Shown piece by piece: positions 7,856 to 14,589 of a stretch of 18,108 nt of DNA. The DNA is from JBFHNV01 sp965365655. Lineage in GTDB: Bacteria > Pseudomonadota > Gammaproteobacteria > HK1. The notes beneath the pieces are model-generated. The model did no database searches. It was given only the letters and a program-made list of their open reading frames with translations, and had not been told where the DNA came from. Where the stretch lies: contig CBDUCN010000073.1 in assembly GCA_965365655.1 (NCBI GenBank), forward strand, positions 1-18,108, read 5' to 3'. Each line of letters starts with the position of its first letter. Position 1 is the first letter of the stretch. The translations under genes were made by a program, and so were the position numbers.

Positions 7856-8514
7856 CGCTGAACGACCTCCGCAACCTGGATCCGAACAACATCGGAAGCT
7901 GGCCCGCGCCCATCAAGGCGCTGGTCATCCTGGCGCTGTGCGCCGCGGTGCTGGGCGCCGGCTATCACTTCGTCGTGCGCGACCAGATCGCCGCCCTGGA
8001 GCAGGCGGAGAGCCAGGAGGTGCAGCTCAAGGGCACGTTCGAGGCGAAGCAGCGCAAGGCGGCCAATCTCGAGCCTCTGAAGCGTCAGCTCGCAGAGATG
8101 AAGCAGAGCTTCGGCGCGATGCTGCGGCTTCTGCCAAACAAGACGGAGATTGAAGGCCTGCTGGTCGACATCTCGCAGTCCGGGCTCGCATCCGGGCTCG
8201 AATTCGAGCTGTTCAAGCCGCAGGGCGAGCAGCCGGCGGAGTTCTACGCAGTGCAGCCGATCAGCATCATCGTGACCGGGACCTACCATGAGTTCGGTGA
8301 GTTCATCAGCGCGGTTGCCGCGCTGCCCCGCATCGTCACCCAGCACGACATCCAGATCGCGCCGGCGACGGGCGCAACCGCGCCGCCGGCGACCGGAACC
8401 GGCGCCGCGACCCAGCTTCGGATGAACCTGACGGCAAAGACCTACCGCTATCTCGACGAGGAGGAGATCGCCGCCGAGGCGGCGAAGACCTCCAAGCGGG
8501 GCAAGCGCCGATGA
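7852..8514 (+). CDS. pilO: Type IV pilus assembly protein PilO
   Basis: Inner-membrane partner of PilN; the PilN/PilO heterodimer spans the periplasm and contacts PilP. It begins MTLNDLRNLDPNNIGSWPAP, followed by one membrane helix at about 22-42 (KALVILALCAAVLGAGYHF). A coiled coil runs from about 44 to 95, then LPNKTEIEGLLVDISQSGL (94-112) opens the periplasmic domain. An Ala/Pro/Thr/Gly-rich stretch at about 171-187 interrupts the C-terminal domain and may be a flexible loop. The C-terminus is basic (KTSKRGKRR). Length is 220 residues, near the usual size. A strong GGGGAGGG Shine-Dalgarno lies inside the end of pilN. The stop overlaps the pilP start by 4 nt (ATGA). Confidence 0.95.
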   Translation: MTLNDLRNLDPNNIGSWPAPIKALVILALCAAVLGAGYHFVVRDQIAALEQAESQEVQLKGTFEAKQRKAANLEPLKRQLAEMKQSFGAMLRLLPNKTEIEGLLVDISQSGLASGLEFELFKPQGEQPAEFYAVQPISIIVTGTYHEFGEFISAVAALPRIVTQHDIQIAPATGATAPPATGTGAATQLRMNLTAKTYRYLDEEEIAAEAAKTSKRGKRR

Positions 8515-9080
8515 ACACCCTCGCATCCCGATTCCCATTCCGCCGTCATCTGCCGCGCGCAGCGCTGGCGGCGCTCGCGCTCGCGCTCACCGGGTGCGTG
8601 GAACAGAGCATGGGCGACCTCGAGTCGTACTCCCAGGATGTGCTCTCGCGCAAAGGCAGCCGCATCGACGAGCTGCCGCCCATCGAGCCCTACGAGGTGT
8701 ACACCTACAGCTCCAGCGACGGCATCGACCCGTTCGAGCCGTTCTACAAGGAAGTGGCCCCCGATCAGCAGCGCGGCGATCAGTCCGTGGTGTCGTCCGG
8801 GATCACGCCGAACTTCGACCGCAACCGGGAGGAGCTCGAGTCCTACTCGCTGGACGCGTTGCGCATGATGGGCACTCTCGAGATGGACGCCAGACTGTGG
8901 GGCATCGTGCGAAGCCCTGACGGCACCATCCACCGGGTGCAGGTCGGCAACTACATGGGCCGCAACCACGGCAAGATCGTGAGCATCTCCGAGGAGAGCA
9001 TCGATCTCAACGAAATCGTTCAGGACGCCCGGGGCGGATGGCAGGAGCGCGACGCTTCGCTGGCCCTGGTCGAGCAATAG
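8511..9080 (+). CDS. pilP: Type IV pilus assembly lipoprotein PilP
   Basis: Periplasmic lipoprotein linking PilN/PilO to the secretin PilQ. A basic N-region (FPFRRHLPR) and a hydrophobic run (AALAALALALTG) end in the lipobox L26-T-G-C29, so Cys29 should be lipidated. Residue +2 is Val rather than Asp. A mostly unstructured linker at about 35-105 contains PFEPFY. The C-terminal beta domain begins at NREELESYSLDALRMMGTL (about 105-123), the conserved block that binds PilQ, and continues GIVRSPDGTIHRVQVGNYMG (131-150). Length is 189 residues, typical. Starts in a 4-nt overlap with pilO and ends 16 nt before pilQ. Confidence 0.95.
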   Translation: MNTLASRFPFRRHLPRAALAALALALTGCVEQSMGDLESYSQDVLSRKGSRIDELPPIEPYEVYTYSSSDGIDPFEPFYKEVAPDQQRGDQSVVSSGITPNFDRNREELESYSLDALRMMGTLEMDARLWGIVRSPDGTIHRVQVGNYMGRNHGKIVSISEESIDLNEIVQDARGGWQERDASLALVEQ

Positions 9081-9096
9081 CGTACGGGGACAAGCC

Positions 9097-11241
9097 ATGA
9101 GCATGACAACGGCGGTACAGACGACGCTTCACCGCACGGGTGACCGCGCGGCCGCGGACACGGGCGGCCGTCGGGCCGCGAGGATCCGCAGCGCGCTGCT
9201 CGCGCTCACGGCGCTCGTGCTCGTTCCGTGGCAGGCGCAGGCGCAGGAAGCGACGCTGGACGACATCAGCTTCGCGCAGCTTCCGGGCAACCGGGTGCAG
9301 GTGCAGCTCACCTTCAGCGAGACCGCGGGCGACGACCCGCTCAGCTTCGCGATCGACAACCCGGCGCGCATCGCGCTCGACTTCCCGGGCGTCAAGCTCA
9401 ACCTCGCGCGGCGTACCGAGAACATCGGCGTCGGCATGGCGCGCAGCGTCACCGCCGTGGAGGCTTCCGGGCGAACCCGCGTGGTGCTCAACCTGATCAA
9501 GCTCGTGCCCTACTCGGTCGACCGCAGCGCCAACACCGTGGTGGTGACCCTGGACAGCGTCGGCGAGGCGGCAACGGTGGGCCTTGCGAAGCAGCACCGG
9601 ACGACGGGCGCCGGGGCACGGGCCGCGAGCGTCGAGAACGTGGACTTCCGCCGCGGCGAGGAAGGCGAGGGTCGCGTCATCGTGACGCTCTCCGATCCGT
9701 CCGTCGTCATCGACACCAAGGAGGAAGGCGACCGCATCATCATCGACTTCCTCGGCGCGAACCTCCCGGAACGGCTGTCTCAGCGCCTCGACGTGCTCGA
9801 TTTCGCAACCCCGGTGAAGAGCGTCACCACCCGCGGGAAGGGCGGCAACGTGCGCATGATCGTCGACGCCTCCGGCAACTTCGAGACCCTCGCCTACCAG
9901 TCCGACGACCTGTTCACCCTCGACGTGAAGCCGATCTCCGAGCAGGAGCAGCAGGAGCAGGCGCGCAAGAAGGAGCAGTTCACCGGCGAGCGGCTGTCGC
10001 TGAACTTCCAGAACATCGAGGTGCGCGCGGTGCTGCAGCTCATCGCCGACTTCACCGGGCTGAACCTGGTGGCGTCGGACACCGTGGGCGGCAACCTGAC
10101 GCTGCGGCTGAAGAACGTTCCCTGGGACCAGGCGCTGGACATCATCCTGAAGACGAAGGGCCTCGCGATGCGCCAGACCGGCAACGTGATGCTGGTCGCG
10201 CCCAGCGAGGAGATCGCAGCCCGCGAGAAGCTCGAGCTCGAGTCCCAGAAGCAGATCGAGGAGCTGGCGCCGCTGCGCTCCGAGTTCATCCAGGTCAACT
10301 ACGCGAAGGCGTCGACGATCTCCGGGCTGCTCAAGGCGGAAGGCAACTCGCTGATGACCGAGCGCGGCAACGTGAGCGTCGACGAGCGCACCAACACGCT
10401 GCTGGTGCGTGACACGCAGGTCGCCATCAACGCGATTCGCGCGCTCGTCGGCCGGCTCGACGTGCCGGTGCGCCAGGTGCTGATCGAGTCCCGGATCGTG
10501 ATCGCGGACGACACCTTCAACCGCGACCTGGGCGTGCGCTTCGGCCTGTCCAAGCGCGTCGACACCGGCTCGGGCAAGACCATCGCCCTCGGCGGCGGCA
10601 ACGCGGGCAACACCGACTTCGGCGGCACCTCCACCTTCAACACGGGCGGCAACGAGAACTTCATCGTGGACCTGCCCATCGGCGGGCCGTCCGGGTTCCT
10701 GGAGTTCGCCATCATCGACATCCCCGACTTCCTGCTGCAGCTCGAGCTGCAGGCGGCGCAGGCCGAGGGCCGGGGCGAGGTGCTCTCGAACCCGCGCGTG
10801 ATCACGTCGAACCAGAAGGAGGCGGTGATCGAGCAGGGCACGGAGATCCCGTTCCAGGAGGCCTCGTCCAGCGGCGCCACCTCGACCTCGTTCAAGAAGG
10901 CGGTGCTGTCGCTGCGCGTGACGCCGCAGATCACGCCGGACGACCGGGTGATCATGGACCTCAACGTGAACCAGGACACCGTCGGCCAGGAGTTCGGGGG
11001 CATCCCCAGCGTGAACACCCGCAACATCAACACCCAGGTGCTGGTGGACAACGGCGACACGGTGGTGCTGGGCGGCATCTTCGAGCAGACCAAGCGCGAG
11101 GACCAGCAGAAGGTGCCGTTCTTCGGCGACCTGCCGTACTTCGGGTTCCTGTTCAAGACCACGTCGGTGCGCGACGACAAGACGGAGCTGCTCATCTTCG
11201 TCACGCCGAAGATCATCAAGGACGTGCTCAGCGGGGGTTGA
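9097..11241 (+). CDS. pilQ: Type IV pilus secretin PilQ
   Basis: Outer-membrane secretin forming the multimeric channel through which the pilus passes. A signal peptide with a long N-region (to Arg31), hydrophobic core SALLALTALVLVPW and probable AQA cleavage near residue 49 begins the protein. Two AMIN domains for peptidoglycan binding follow (about 54-153 and 177-279), then an STN/N0 domain (about 299-370; LSLNFQNIEVRAVLQLIADF). An N1-type secretin domain lies at about 396-462. The secretin core runs from about 463 to 707, with VLSNPRVITSNQKEAVIEQG (562-581) and the signature VPFFGDLPYFGFLFKTTSV (673-691). A Gly/Asn-rich loop is present at about 499-520. Length is 714 residues, normal. GGGGA lies 6 nt before the ATG. 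Last gene of the pil operon, followed by an intrinsic terminator. Confidence 0.97.
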   Translation: MSMTTAVQTTLHRTGDRAAADTGGRRAARIRSALLALTALVLVPWQAQAQEATLDDISFAQLPGNRVQVQLTFSETAGDDPLSFAIDNPARIALDFPGVKLNLARRTENIGVGMARSVTAVEASGRTRVVLNLIKLVPYSVDRSANTVVVTLDSVGEAATVGLAKQHRTTGAGARAASVENVDFRRGEEGEGRVIVTLSDPSVVIDTKEEGDRIIIDFLGANLPERLSQRLDVLDFATPVKSVTTRGKGGNVRMIVDASGNFETLAYQSDDLFTLDVKPISEQEQQEQARKKEQFTGERLSLNFQNIEVRAVLQLIADFTGLNLVASDTVGGNLTLRLKNVPWDQALDIILKTKGLAMRQTGNVMLVAPSEEIAAREKLELESQKQIEELAPLRSEFIQVNYAKASTISGLLKAEGNSLMTERGNVSVDERTNTLLVRDTQVAINAIRALVGRLDVPVRQVLIESRIVIADDTFNRDLGVRFGLSKRVDTGSGKTIALGGGNAGNTDFGGTSTFNTGGNENFIVDLPIGGPSGFLEFAIIDIPDFLLQLELQAAQAEGRGEVLSNPRVITSNQKEAVIEQGTEIPFQEASSSGATSTSFKKAVLSLRVTPQITPDDRVIMDLNVNQDTVGQEFGGIPSVNTRNINTQVLVDNGDTVVLGGIFEQTKREDQQKVPFFGDLPYFGFLFKTTSVRDDKTELLIFVTPKIIKDVLSGG

Positions 11242-11259
11242 TCGCCGGTCCGCCGGCGA
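11242..11259 (+). other. Short hairpin immediately after the pilQ stop
   Basis: TCGCCGG (11242-11248) and CCGGCGA (11253-11259) form a perfect 7-bp stem with the tetraloop TCCG, starting the base after the pilQ TGA. There is no T-run, so it is not a terminator itself; it may protect the 3' end, or stall ribosomes or polymerase ahead of the terminator 15 nt downstream. Confidence 0.4.
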
Positions 11260-11273
11260 ATCGGGGGGACGAG

Positions 11274-11305
11274 AAGCCCGTGCCGCGACAGCGGCACGGG
11301 CTTTT
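11274..11305 (+). terminator. Intrinsic (rho-independent) terminator of the pilMNOPQ operon
   Basis: AAGCCCGTGCCGC (11274-11286), loop GACA, then GCGGCACGGGCTT (11291-11303): a perfect 13-bp stem followed by T residues (TTTT at 11302-11305, partly in the stem). The complementary A run means it could also work on the minus strand, though nothing is transcribed toward it in this window. Confidence 0.9.
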
Positions 11306-11332
11306 CACATTCCGCCCGGCGCGCGGCGCGGA

Positions 11333-11341
11333 TGGTACGAT
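11333..11341 (+). promoter_or_regulatory. Possible extended -10 promoter of aroK-aroB-dgt
   Basis: TGGTACGAT (11333-11341) fits an extended -10 (TGn plus a 4-of-6 match to TATAAT), 21 nt before the aroK ATG and downstream of the pil terminator. No matching -35 is visible. It is the only promoter-like element between terminator and aroK, so support comes mainly from the need for transcription after the terminator. Confidence 0.3.
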
Positions 11342-11362
11342 TCCGGGCCCGGAAGCCCCGTC

Positions 11363-11881
11363 ATGCCCGTCCCGACCAACATCTTCCTCGTCGGTCCCAT
11401 GGGGGCCGGCAAGAGCACCGTGGGACGGCAGCTCGCGCGGGCCCTCAAGAAGCGCTTCATCGACAGCGACAAGGCCATCGAGGAACGCACCGGCGCCAGC
11501 ATCGCGCTGATCTTCGACGTCGAGGGCGAGGAGGGCTTCCGCAAGCGGGAGCAGGCGATGATCGACGAGCTGAGCGCCCTGGACGGCATCGTGCTCGCCA
11601 CCGGCGGCGGCGCCGTGCTCGGCGAGACGAACCGGGCCAACCTGATGAGCCGCGGCTACGTGGTGTACCTGAGCGCCCCGGTGGAGCTGCTGGTCGAGCG
11701 CACCGCGCGCGACCGCTCGCGGCCGCTGCTGCAGACCGCCGACCCCGCACGCCGGGTGTCGGAGCTGCTGACCGAACGCGACCCGCTGTACCGCGACGTT
11801 GCCGACACGGTGGTGCAGACCGATCGCCGCTCGGCGCGGCACGTGGTCAAGGAGATCCAGAAGCGGCTGGAGGCGCTGTGA
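11363..11881 (+). CDS. aroK: Shikimate kinase
   Basis: ATP-dependent phosphorylation of shikimate to shikimate 3-phosphate, the fifth step of the chorismate pathway, in the cytoplasm. Walker A is GPMGAGKSTVG (11-21). The shikimate-binding DSDKAIE is at 34-40, with Asp34 and Asp36. Arg60 lies in GFRKRE (58-63), and the GGG loop LATGGGAV (78-85) is present. The lid with substrate arginines is RDRSRPLL (116-123). Length is 172 residues, the usual size. The ATG at 11363 has GGAAG about 7 nt upstream. The last codons overlap the aroB GTG start by 4 nt (GTGA), so the two are translationally coupled. It stands directly after pilQ, as in Pseudomonas, but is separated here by a terminator. Confidence 0.97.
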   Translation: MPVPTNIFLVGPMGAGKSTVGRQLARALKKRFIDSDKAIEERTGASIALIFDVEGEEGFRKREQAMIDELSALDGIVLATGGGAVLGETNRANLMSRGYVVYLSAPVELLVERTARDRSRPLLQTADPARRVSELLTERDPLYRDVADTVVQTDRRSARHVVKEIQKRLEAL

Positions 11882-12963
11882 GGACGCTGGACGTCGCGCT
11901 GGGCGCGCGCAGCTACCCCATCTACATCGGCCGCGACCTGCTGTCCCGCGGCGACCTCTTCGCGCCGCACCTGGACGGACGCCAGGTGCTGGTGGTGAGC
12001 AACGAGACGGTCGCGCCGCTGTACCTCGAGCCGGTGCGCGCGGCACTCGGCGACTTCGACGTGCACACCGTGGTGCTTCCCGACGGCGAGCGGTACAAGA
12101 CCCTGGAGACCTTCGCCCGGATCCTGGACGCGGCGATGCAGCACCGCCTGGCGCGCGACGCCGCGGTGGTCGCGCTGGGGGGAGGCGTGGTCGGCGACCT
12201 CGCGGGATTCGCCGCGGCCTGCTTCCAGCGCGGCGTGCGCTACGTGCAGGTGCCCACCACGCTGCTCGCGCAGGTGGACTCGTCGGTGGGCGGCAAGACG
12301 GCGGTCAACCATCCGGGCGGCAAGAACATGATCGGCGCCTTCCACCAGCCGGCGTGCGTGATCGCAGACACCGCCGCGCTGGAGACGCTGCCCGACCGCG
12401 AGCTGGCCGCCGGCATGGCGGAGGTCGTGAAGTACGGCCTGATCCGCGATCCGGAGTTCTTCGACTGGATCGAGCGCAACGCCAATGCGCTGCGCGGACG
12501 CGACCCGGAGACACTGGCCTCGGCAGTGGAACGCTCGTGTCGCAACAAGGCGCTGCTGGTGAGCGAGGACGAGCGCGAGACCGCGGCGCGGGCGCTGCTG
12601 AACCTGGGCCACACCTTCGGCCACGCCATCGAGGCGGGGCTCGGGTTCGGCACCTGGCTGCACGGCGAGGCGGTCGCCGCGGGCACCTGCATGGCGGCCG
12701 ATCTCTCGGCGCGCCTCGGCTGGCTGGAGGATGCCGACGTCGCGCGCATCCGCGAGCTGTTCCGGCGCCTGGGCCTGCCCACCGCGGCCCCGGCCAGCCT
12801 CGACGCCGCACGCATGCTGGAGCTGATGCAGGTGGACAAGAAGGTGCGCGCCGGGCGGCTGCGGCTGGTGCTGCTGCGCGCGGTCGGCGACGCCTGCCTC
12901 ACCGCCGAGTTCGACCCGCGGGCGCTGGACGCGACGCTTCGCGCCTGCCGCGAGGCGACCTGA
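11878..12963 (+). CDS. aroB: 3-dehydroquinate synthase
   Basis: Zn/NAD-dependent enzyme turning DAHP into 3-dehydroquinate, the second step of the chorismate pathway. The NAD-binding and active-site core is LGGGVVGDLAGFAAACFQRG (100-119), followed by VPTTLLAQVDSSVGGKTAVN (125-144) and HPGGKNMIGAFHQP (145-158). Metal ligands by comparison with E. coli are Glu182 (AAGMAEVVKYG), His245 (NLGHTFGHAIE) and His262 (LHGEAVAAG). Length is 361 residues, typical. The GTG at 11878 is chosen because GGAGG (11869-11873) lies 4 nt upstream and the encoded RTLDVALGARSYPIYIG is a normal AroB N-terminus; the frame is open further upstream inside aroK but carries no AroB-like sequence. The stop TGA is followed directly by the GTG of dgt. 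Confidence 0.97.
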   Translation: MRTLDVALGARSYPIYIGRDLLSRGDLFAPHLDGRQVLVVSNETVAPLYLEPVRAALGDFDVHTVVLPDGERYKTLETFARILDAAMQHRLARDAAVVALGGGVVGDLAGFAAACFQRGVRYVQVPTTLLAQVDSSVGGKTAVNHPGGKNMIGAFHQPACVIADTAALETLPDRELAAGMAEVVKYGLIRDPEFFDWIERNANALRGRDPETLASAVERSCRNKALLVSEDERETAARALLNLGHTFGHAIEAGLGFGTWLHGEAVAAGTCMAADLSARLGWLEDADVARIRELFRRLGLPTAAPASLDAARMLELMQVDKKVRAGRLRLVLLRAVGDACLTAEFDPRALDATLRACREAT

Positions 12964-14145
12964 GTGGCCGCGCCGGAAACGGCGGACCGCGGCCACACCG
13001 GCGCCGCACCGTATGCGTGCCGCGAGGCCGACTCGCGCGGCCGACTGCACGACGAGCCGGGACCGGGGCTTCGCGGGGAATTCCAGCGCGACCGCGACCG
13101 GGTGGTGCACAGCGCCGCGTTCCGCCGCCTCGAGTACAAGACACAGGTCTTCGTGAACCACGAAGGCGACATGTTCCGCACCCGCCTCACCCACTCCATC
13201 GAGGTCGCGCAGATCGGGCGCACGATCGCACGGGTGCTGGGTCTCAACGAGGACCTCACGGAGGCCATCGCGCTGGCCCACGATCTGGGCCACACGCCGT
13301 TCGGCCACGCCGGACAGGATGCCCTCAACGCGTGCATGCGCGACCACGGCGGCTTCGAGCACAACCTGCAGAGCCTGCGCATCGTGGACGAGCTGGAGGA
13401 GAAGTACGCGGACTTCCGCGGCCTCAATCTCACCTTCGAGGTGCGAGAGGGGATCCTCAAGCACTGCTCGCGCAGCAACGCCCGCCACCTGGGCGACCTG
13501 GGGCGGCGCTTCATCGACGGGGGCCAGCCGTCGCTGGAGGCACAGCTCGCGAACCTCGCCGACGAGGTCGCCTACAACAATCATGACGTGGACGACGGGC
13601 TGCGCGCAGGTCTGCTCGAGCTCGGGCAGCTCGACGAGGTGACGCTGTTCCGCCGCGCGCGCGAGGAGGTGAACGCGCGCTGGCCCGGCCTCGCCGGCCG
13701 GCGGCTGATCCACGAGGTGGTGCGGCGGATGATCGATCGCCTCGTGCGCGATCTCGTCGAGAACAGCGCCGCGGCGCTGGCGGCCGCGGCGCCTGCCGAT
13801 CTGGCCGCGGTGCGCGCAAGCCCCACACCGTTGCTCGCGTTCGGCGCGGCGATGCTGGAGGAGCACCTCGAGCTCAAGCGCTTCCTGCGCCGCCACCTCT
13901 ATCGCCACTACCGCGTGCACCGCATGGCGAGCAAGGCGGGACGCATCGTGCGCGACCTGTTCACCGCGTTCTTCGACGATCCGCGGCTCCTGCCGCCCGA
14001 GTTCCGCGCCCACGTGGCGGCGCTCGAGGAGATGCACGGAGAGAACGGGCGCGCGCGCGCCGTATGCGACTACGTCGCGGGCATGACGGATCGCTTCGCG
14101 ATCGGGGAGCACCACCGCGTGTTCGACCCGGCCTCGCTCACCTGA
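12964..14145 (+). CDS. dgt: dNTP triphosphohydrolase-like protein (dGTPase family)
   Basis: HD-domain phosphohydrolase that splits deoxynucleoside triphosphates into nucleoside and triphosphate, tuning dNTP pools. FRTRLTHSIEVAQIGR (71-86) has His77; ALAHDLGHTPFGHAGQDALN (104-123) has the HD pair His106-Asp107 plus His110 and His115; NLADEVAYNNHDVDDG (197-212) has Asp200. These four (H, HD, D) are the metal ligands of the family. RRLEYKTQVF (54-63) is the usual N-terminal block. Length is 393 residues, typical of the shorter dGTPase-like group rather than E. coli Dgt (about 505), so the exact substrate is open. The GTG start directly abuts the aroB stop (TGAGTG), with GAGG 8 nt upstream. Probably the last gene of the aroK-aroB-dgt unit. 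Confidence 0.92.
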   Translation: MAAPETADRGHTGAAPYACREADSRGRLHDEPGPGLRGEFQRDRDRVVHSAAFRRLEYKTQVFVNHEGDMFRTRLTHSIEVAQIGRTIARVLGLNEDLTEAIALAHDLGHTPFGHAGQDALNACMRDHGGFEHNLQSLRIVDELEEKYADFRGLNLTFEVREGILKHCSRSNARHLGDLGRRFIDGGQPSLEAQLANLADEVAYNNHDVDDGLRAGLLELGQLDEVTLFRRAREEVNARWPGLAGRRLIHEVVRRMIDRLVRDLVENSAAALAAAAPADLAAVRASPTPLLAFGAAMLEEHLELKRFLRRHLYRHYRVHRMASKAGRIVRDLFTAFFDDPRLLPPEFRAHVAALEEMHGENGRARAVCDYVAGMTDRFAIGEHHRVFDPASLT

Positions 14146-14180
14146 GGCGCACGCAAGCCGCTGAGATTGCGGAGGTTTCT

Positions 14181-14218
14181 GCGTCGCCCGGTGTCATGAC
14201 AGGGGGCCCGGGCGACGC
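14181..14218. repeat. Nested inverted repeat overlapping the gltB promoter
   Basis: GCGTCGCCCGG (14181-14191) and CCGGGCGACGC (14208-14218) form a perfect 11-bp inverted repeat. Its 16-nt centre begins with the perfect 10-bp palindrome TGTCATGACA (14192-14201). The -35 hexamer lies inside the inner palindrome and the right arm fills the -35/-10 spacer, the layout of an operator. A terminator of dgt is a weaker alternative: TTTT comes only at 14224-14227 and the loop is long. Confidence 0.65.
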
Positions 14219-14224
14219 TATACT
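14196..14224 (+). promoter_or_regulatory. Sigma70-type promoter for gltB
   Basis: ATGACA (14196-14201) matches TTGACA at 5 of 6 positions and TATACT (14219-14224) matches TATAAT at 5 of 6, with the optimal 17-nt spacer. It is the best promoter match I see in the window. Transcription would start near 14231, about 355 nt before the gltB start codon. Confidence 0.7.
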
Positions 14225-14230
14225 TTTCGT

Positions 14231-14585
14231 CCTTTTGCCCGCACCACGGTCGCGGGAGGAGTGCGCCGCCCGCAGGCGGCTCCGGGGCAGACGCCGCCCG
14301 CGGCGCCTGCCCGCCCAAGCGGTCCCGACTGCGTCCTGCACGCCCGTGCCGACCATCGCCCGGCGCGCCGGACAGGGCGCGCGCCGCGCCGGGACCTCTC
14401 TGGCAGGCTGGTGAAGAACGCCGTTTCTCGCCCGCCTGCGCCCGGCACGCAGGCGTGTCGGCGCCGATCGGGCCCCCCGGGTGCCCGATCGGCCGAACCG
14501 GCGCGAGACAACGTCTTCGCGCAGCGATGCGGGGGCACGCCGGCCGTGCCGTTGCAGCATCATGCGCGCGACCAGGGGGAGCGAG
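14231..14585 (+). other. Long, hairpin-rich 5' leader of gltB (no gene recognised)
   Basis: The stretch between the predicted start of transcription and gltB has no convincing protein-coding frame on either strand. It contains GCCGCC/GGCGGC (14265-14280, loop CGCA) and GGGCAG-A-CGCCG/CGGCG-C-CTGCCC (14285-14312). Further on are CCCGGCGCG/CGCGCCGGG (14359-14393), CGCCTGCG/CGCAGGCG (14433-14455) and GCCGATCGGGC/GCCCGATCGGC (14463-14493, 9-nt loop). None is followed by a T-run. A minimal frame at 14527-14589 (20 codons) ends in an ATGA overlap with gltB. It may be a regulatory leader RNA. High GC makes some hairpins expected by chance, but the perfect 11-bp and 9-bp stems are less so. I recognise no known riboswitch class. 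Confidence 0.45.
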
Positions 14586-14589
14586 ATGA
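14527..14589 (+). CDS. Possible 20-codon leader peptide ahead of gltB (doubtful)
   Basis: ATG at 14527 opens a 20-codon frame (MRGHAGRAVAASCARPGGAR) whose TGA overlaps the gltB start as ATGA, the geometry of translational coupling. There is no clear Shine-Dalgarno before it, and its composition is simply that of GC-rich non-coding DNA. It may well be accidental. Confidence 0.15.
   Translation: MRGHAGRAVAASCARPGGAR

Noticed and set aside
9228..10412. 394-codon open frame inside pilQ in another phase
   Set aside because: Runs within the AMIN and STN coding region of pilQ, has repetitive Arg/Ala/Gly composition and no start signals.
11656..14115. 819-codon minus-strand open frame across aroK, aroB and dgt
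   Set aside because: It spans three well-supported genes on the opposite strand and has shadow composition.
14181..14228. Intrinsic terminator for dgt
   Set aside because: The 11-bp stem is strong, but the loop is 16 nt and TTTT starts 5 nt after the stem behind TATAC. The overlapping promoter hexamers explain the sequence better.
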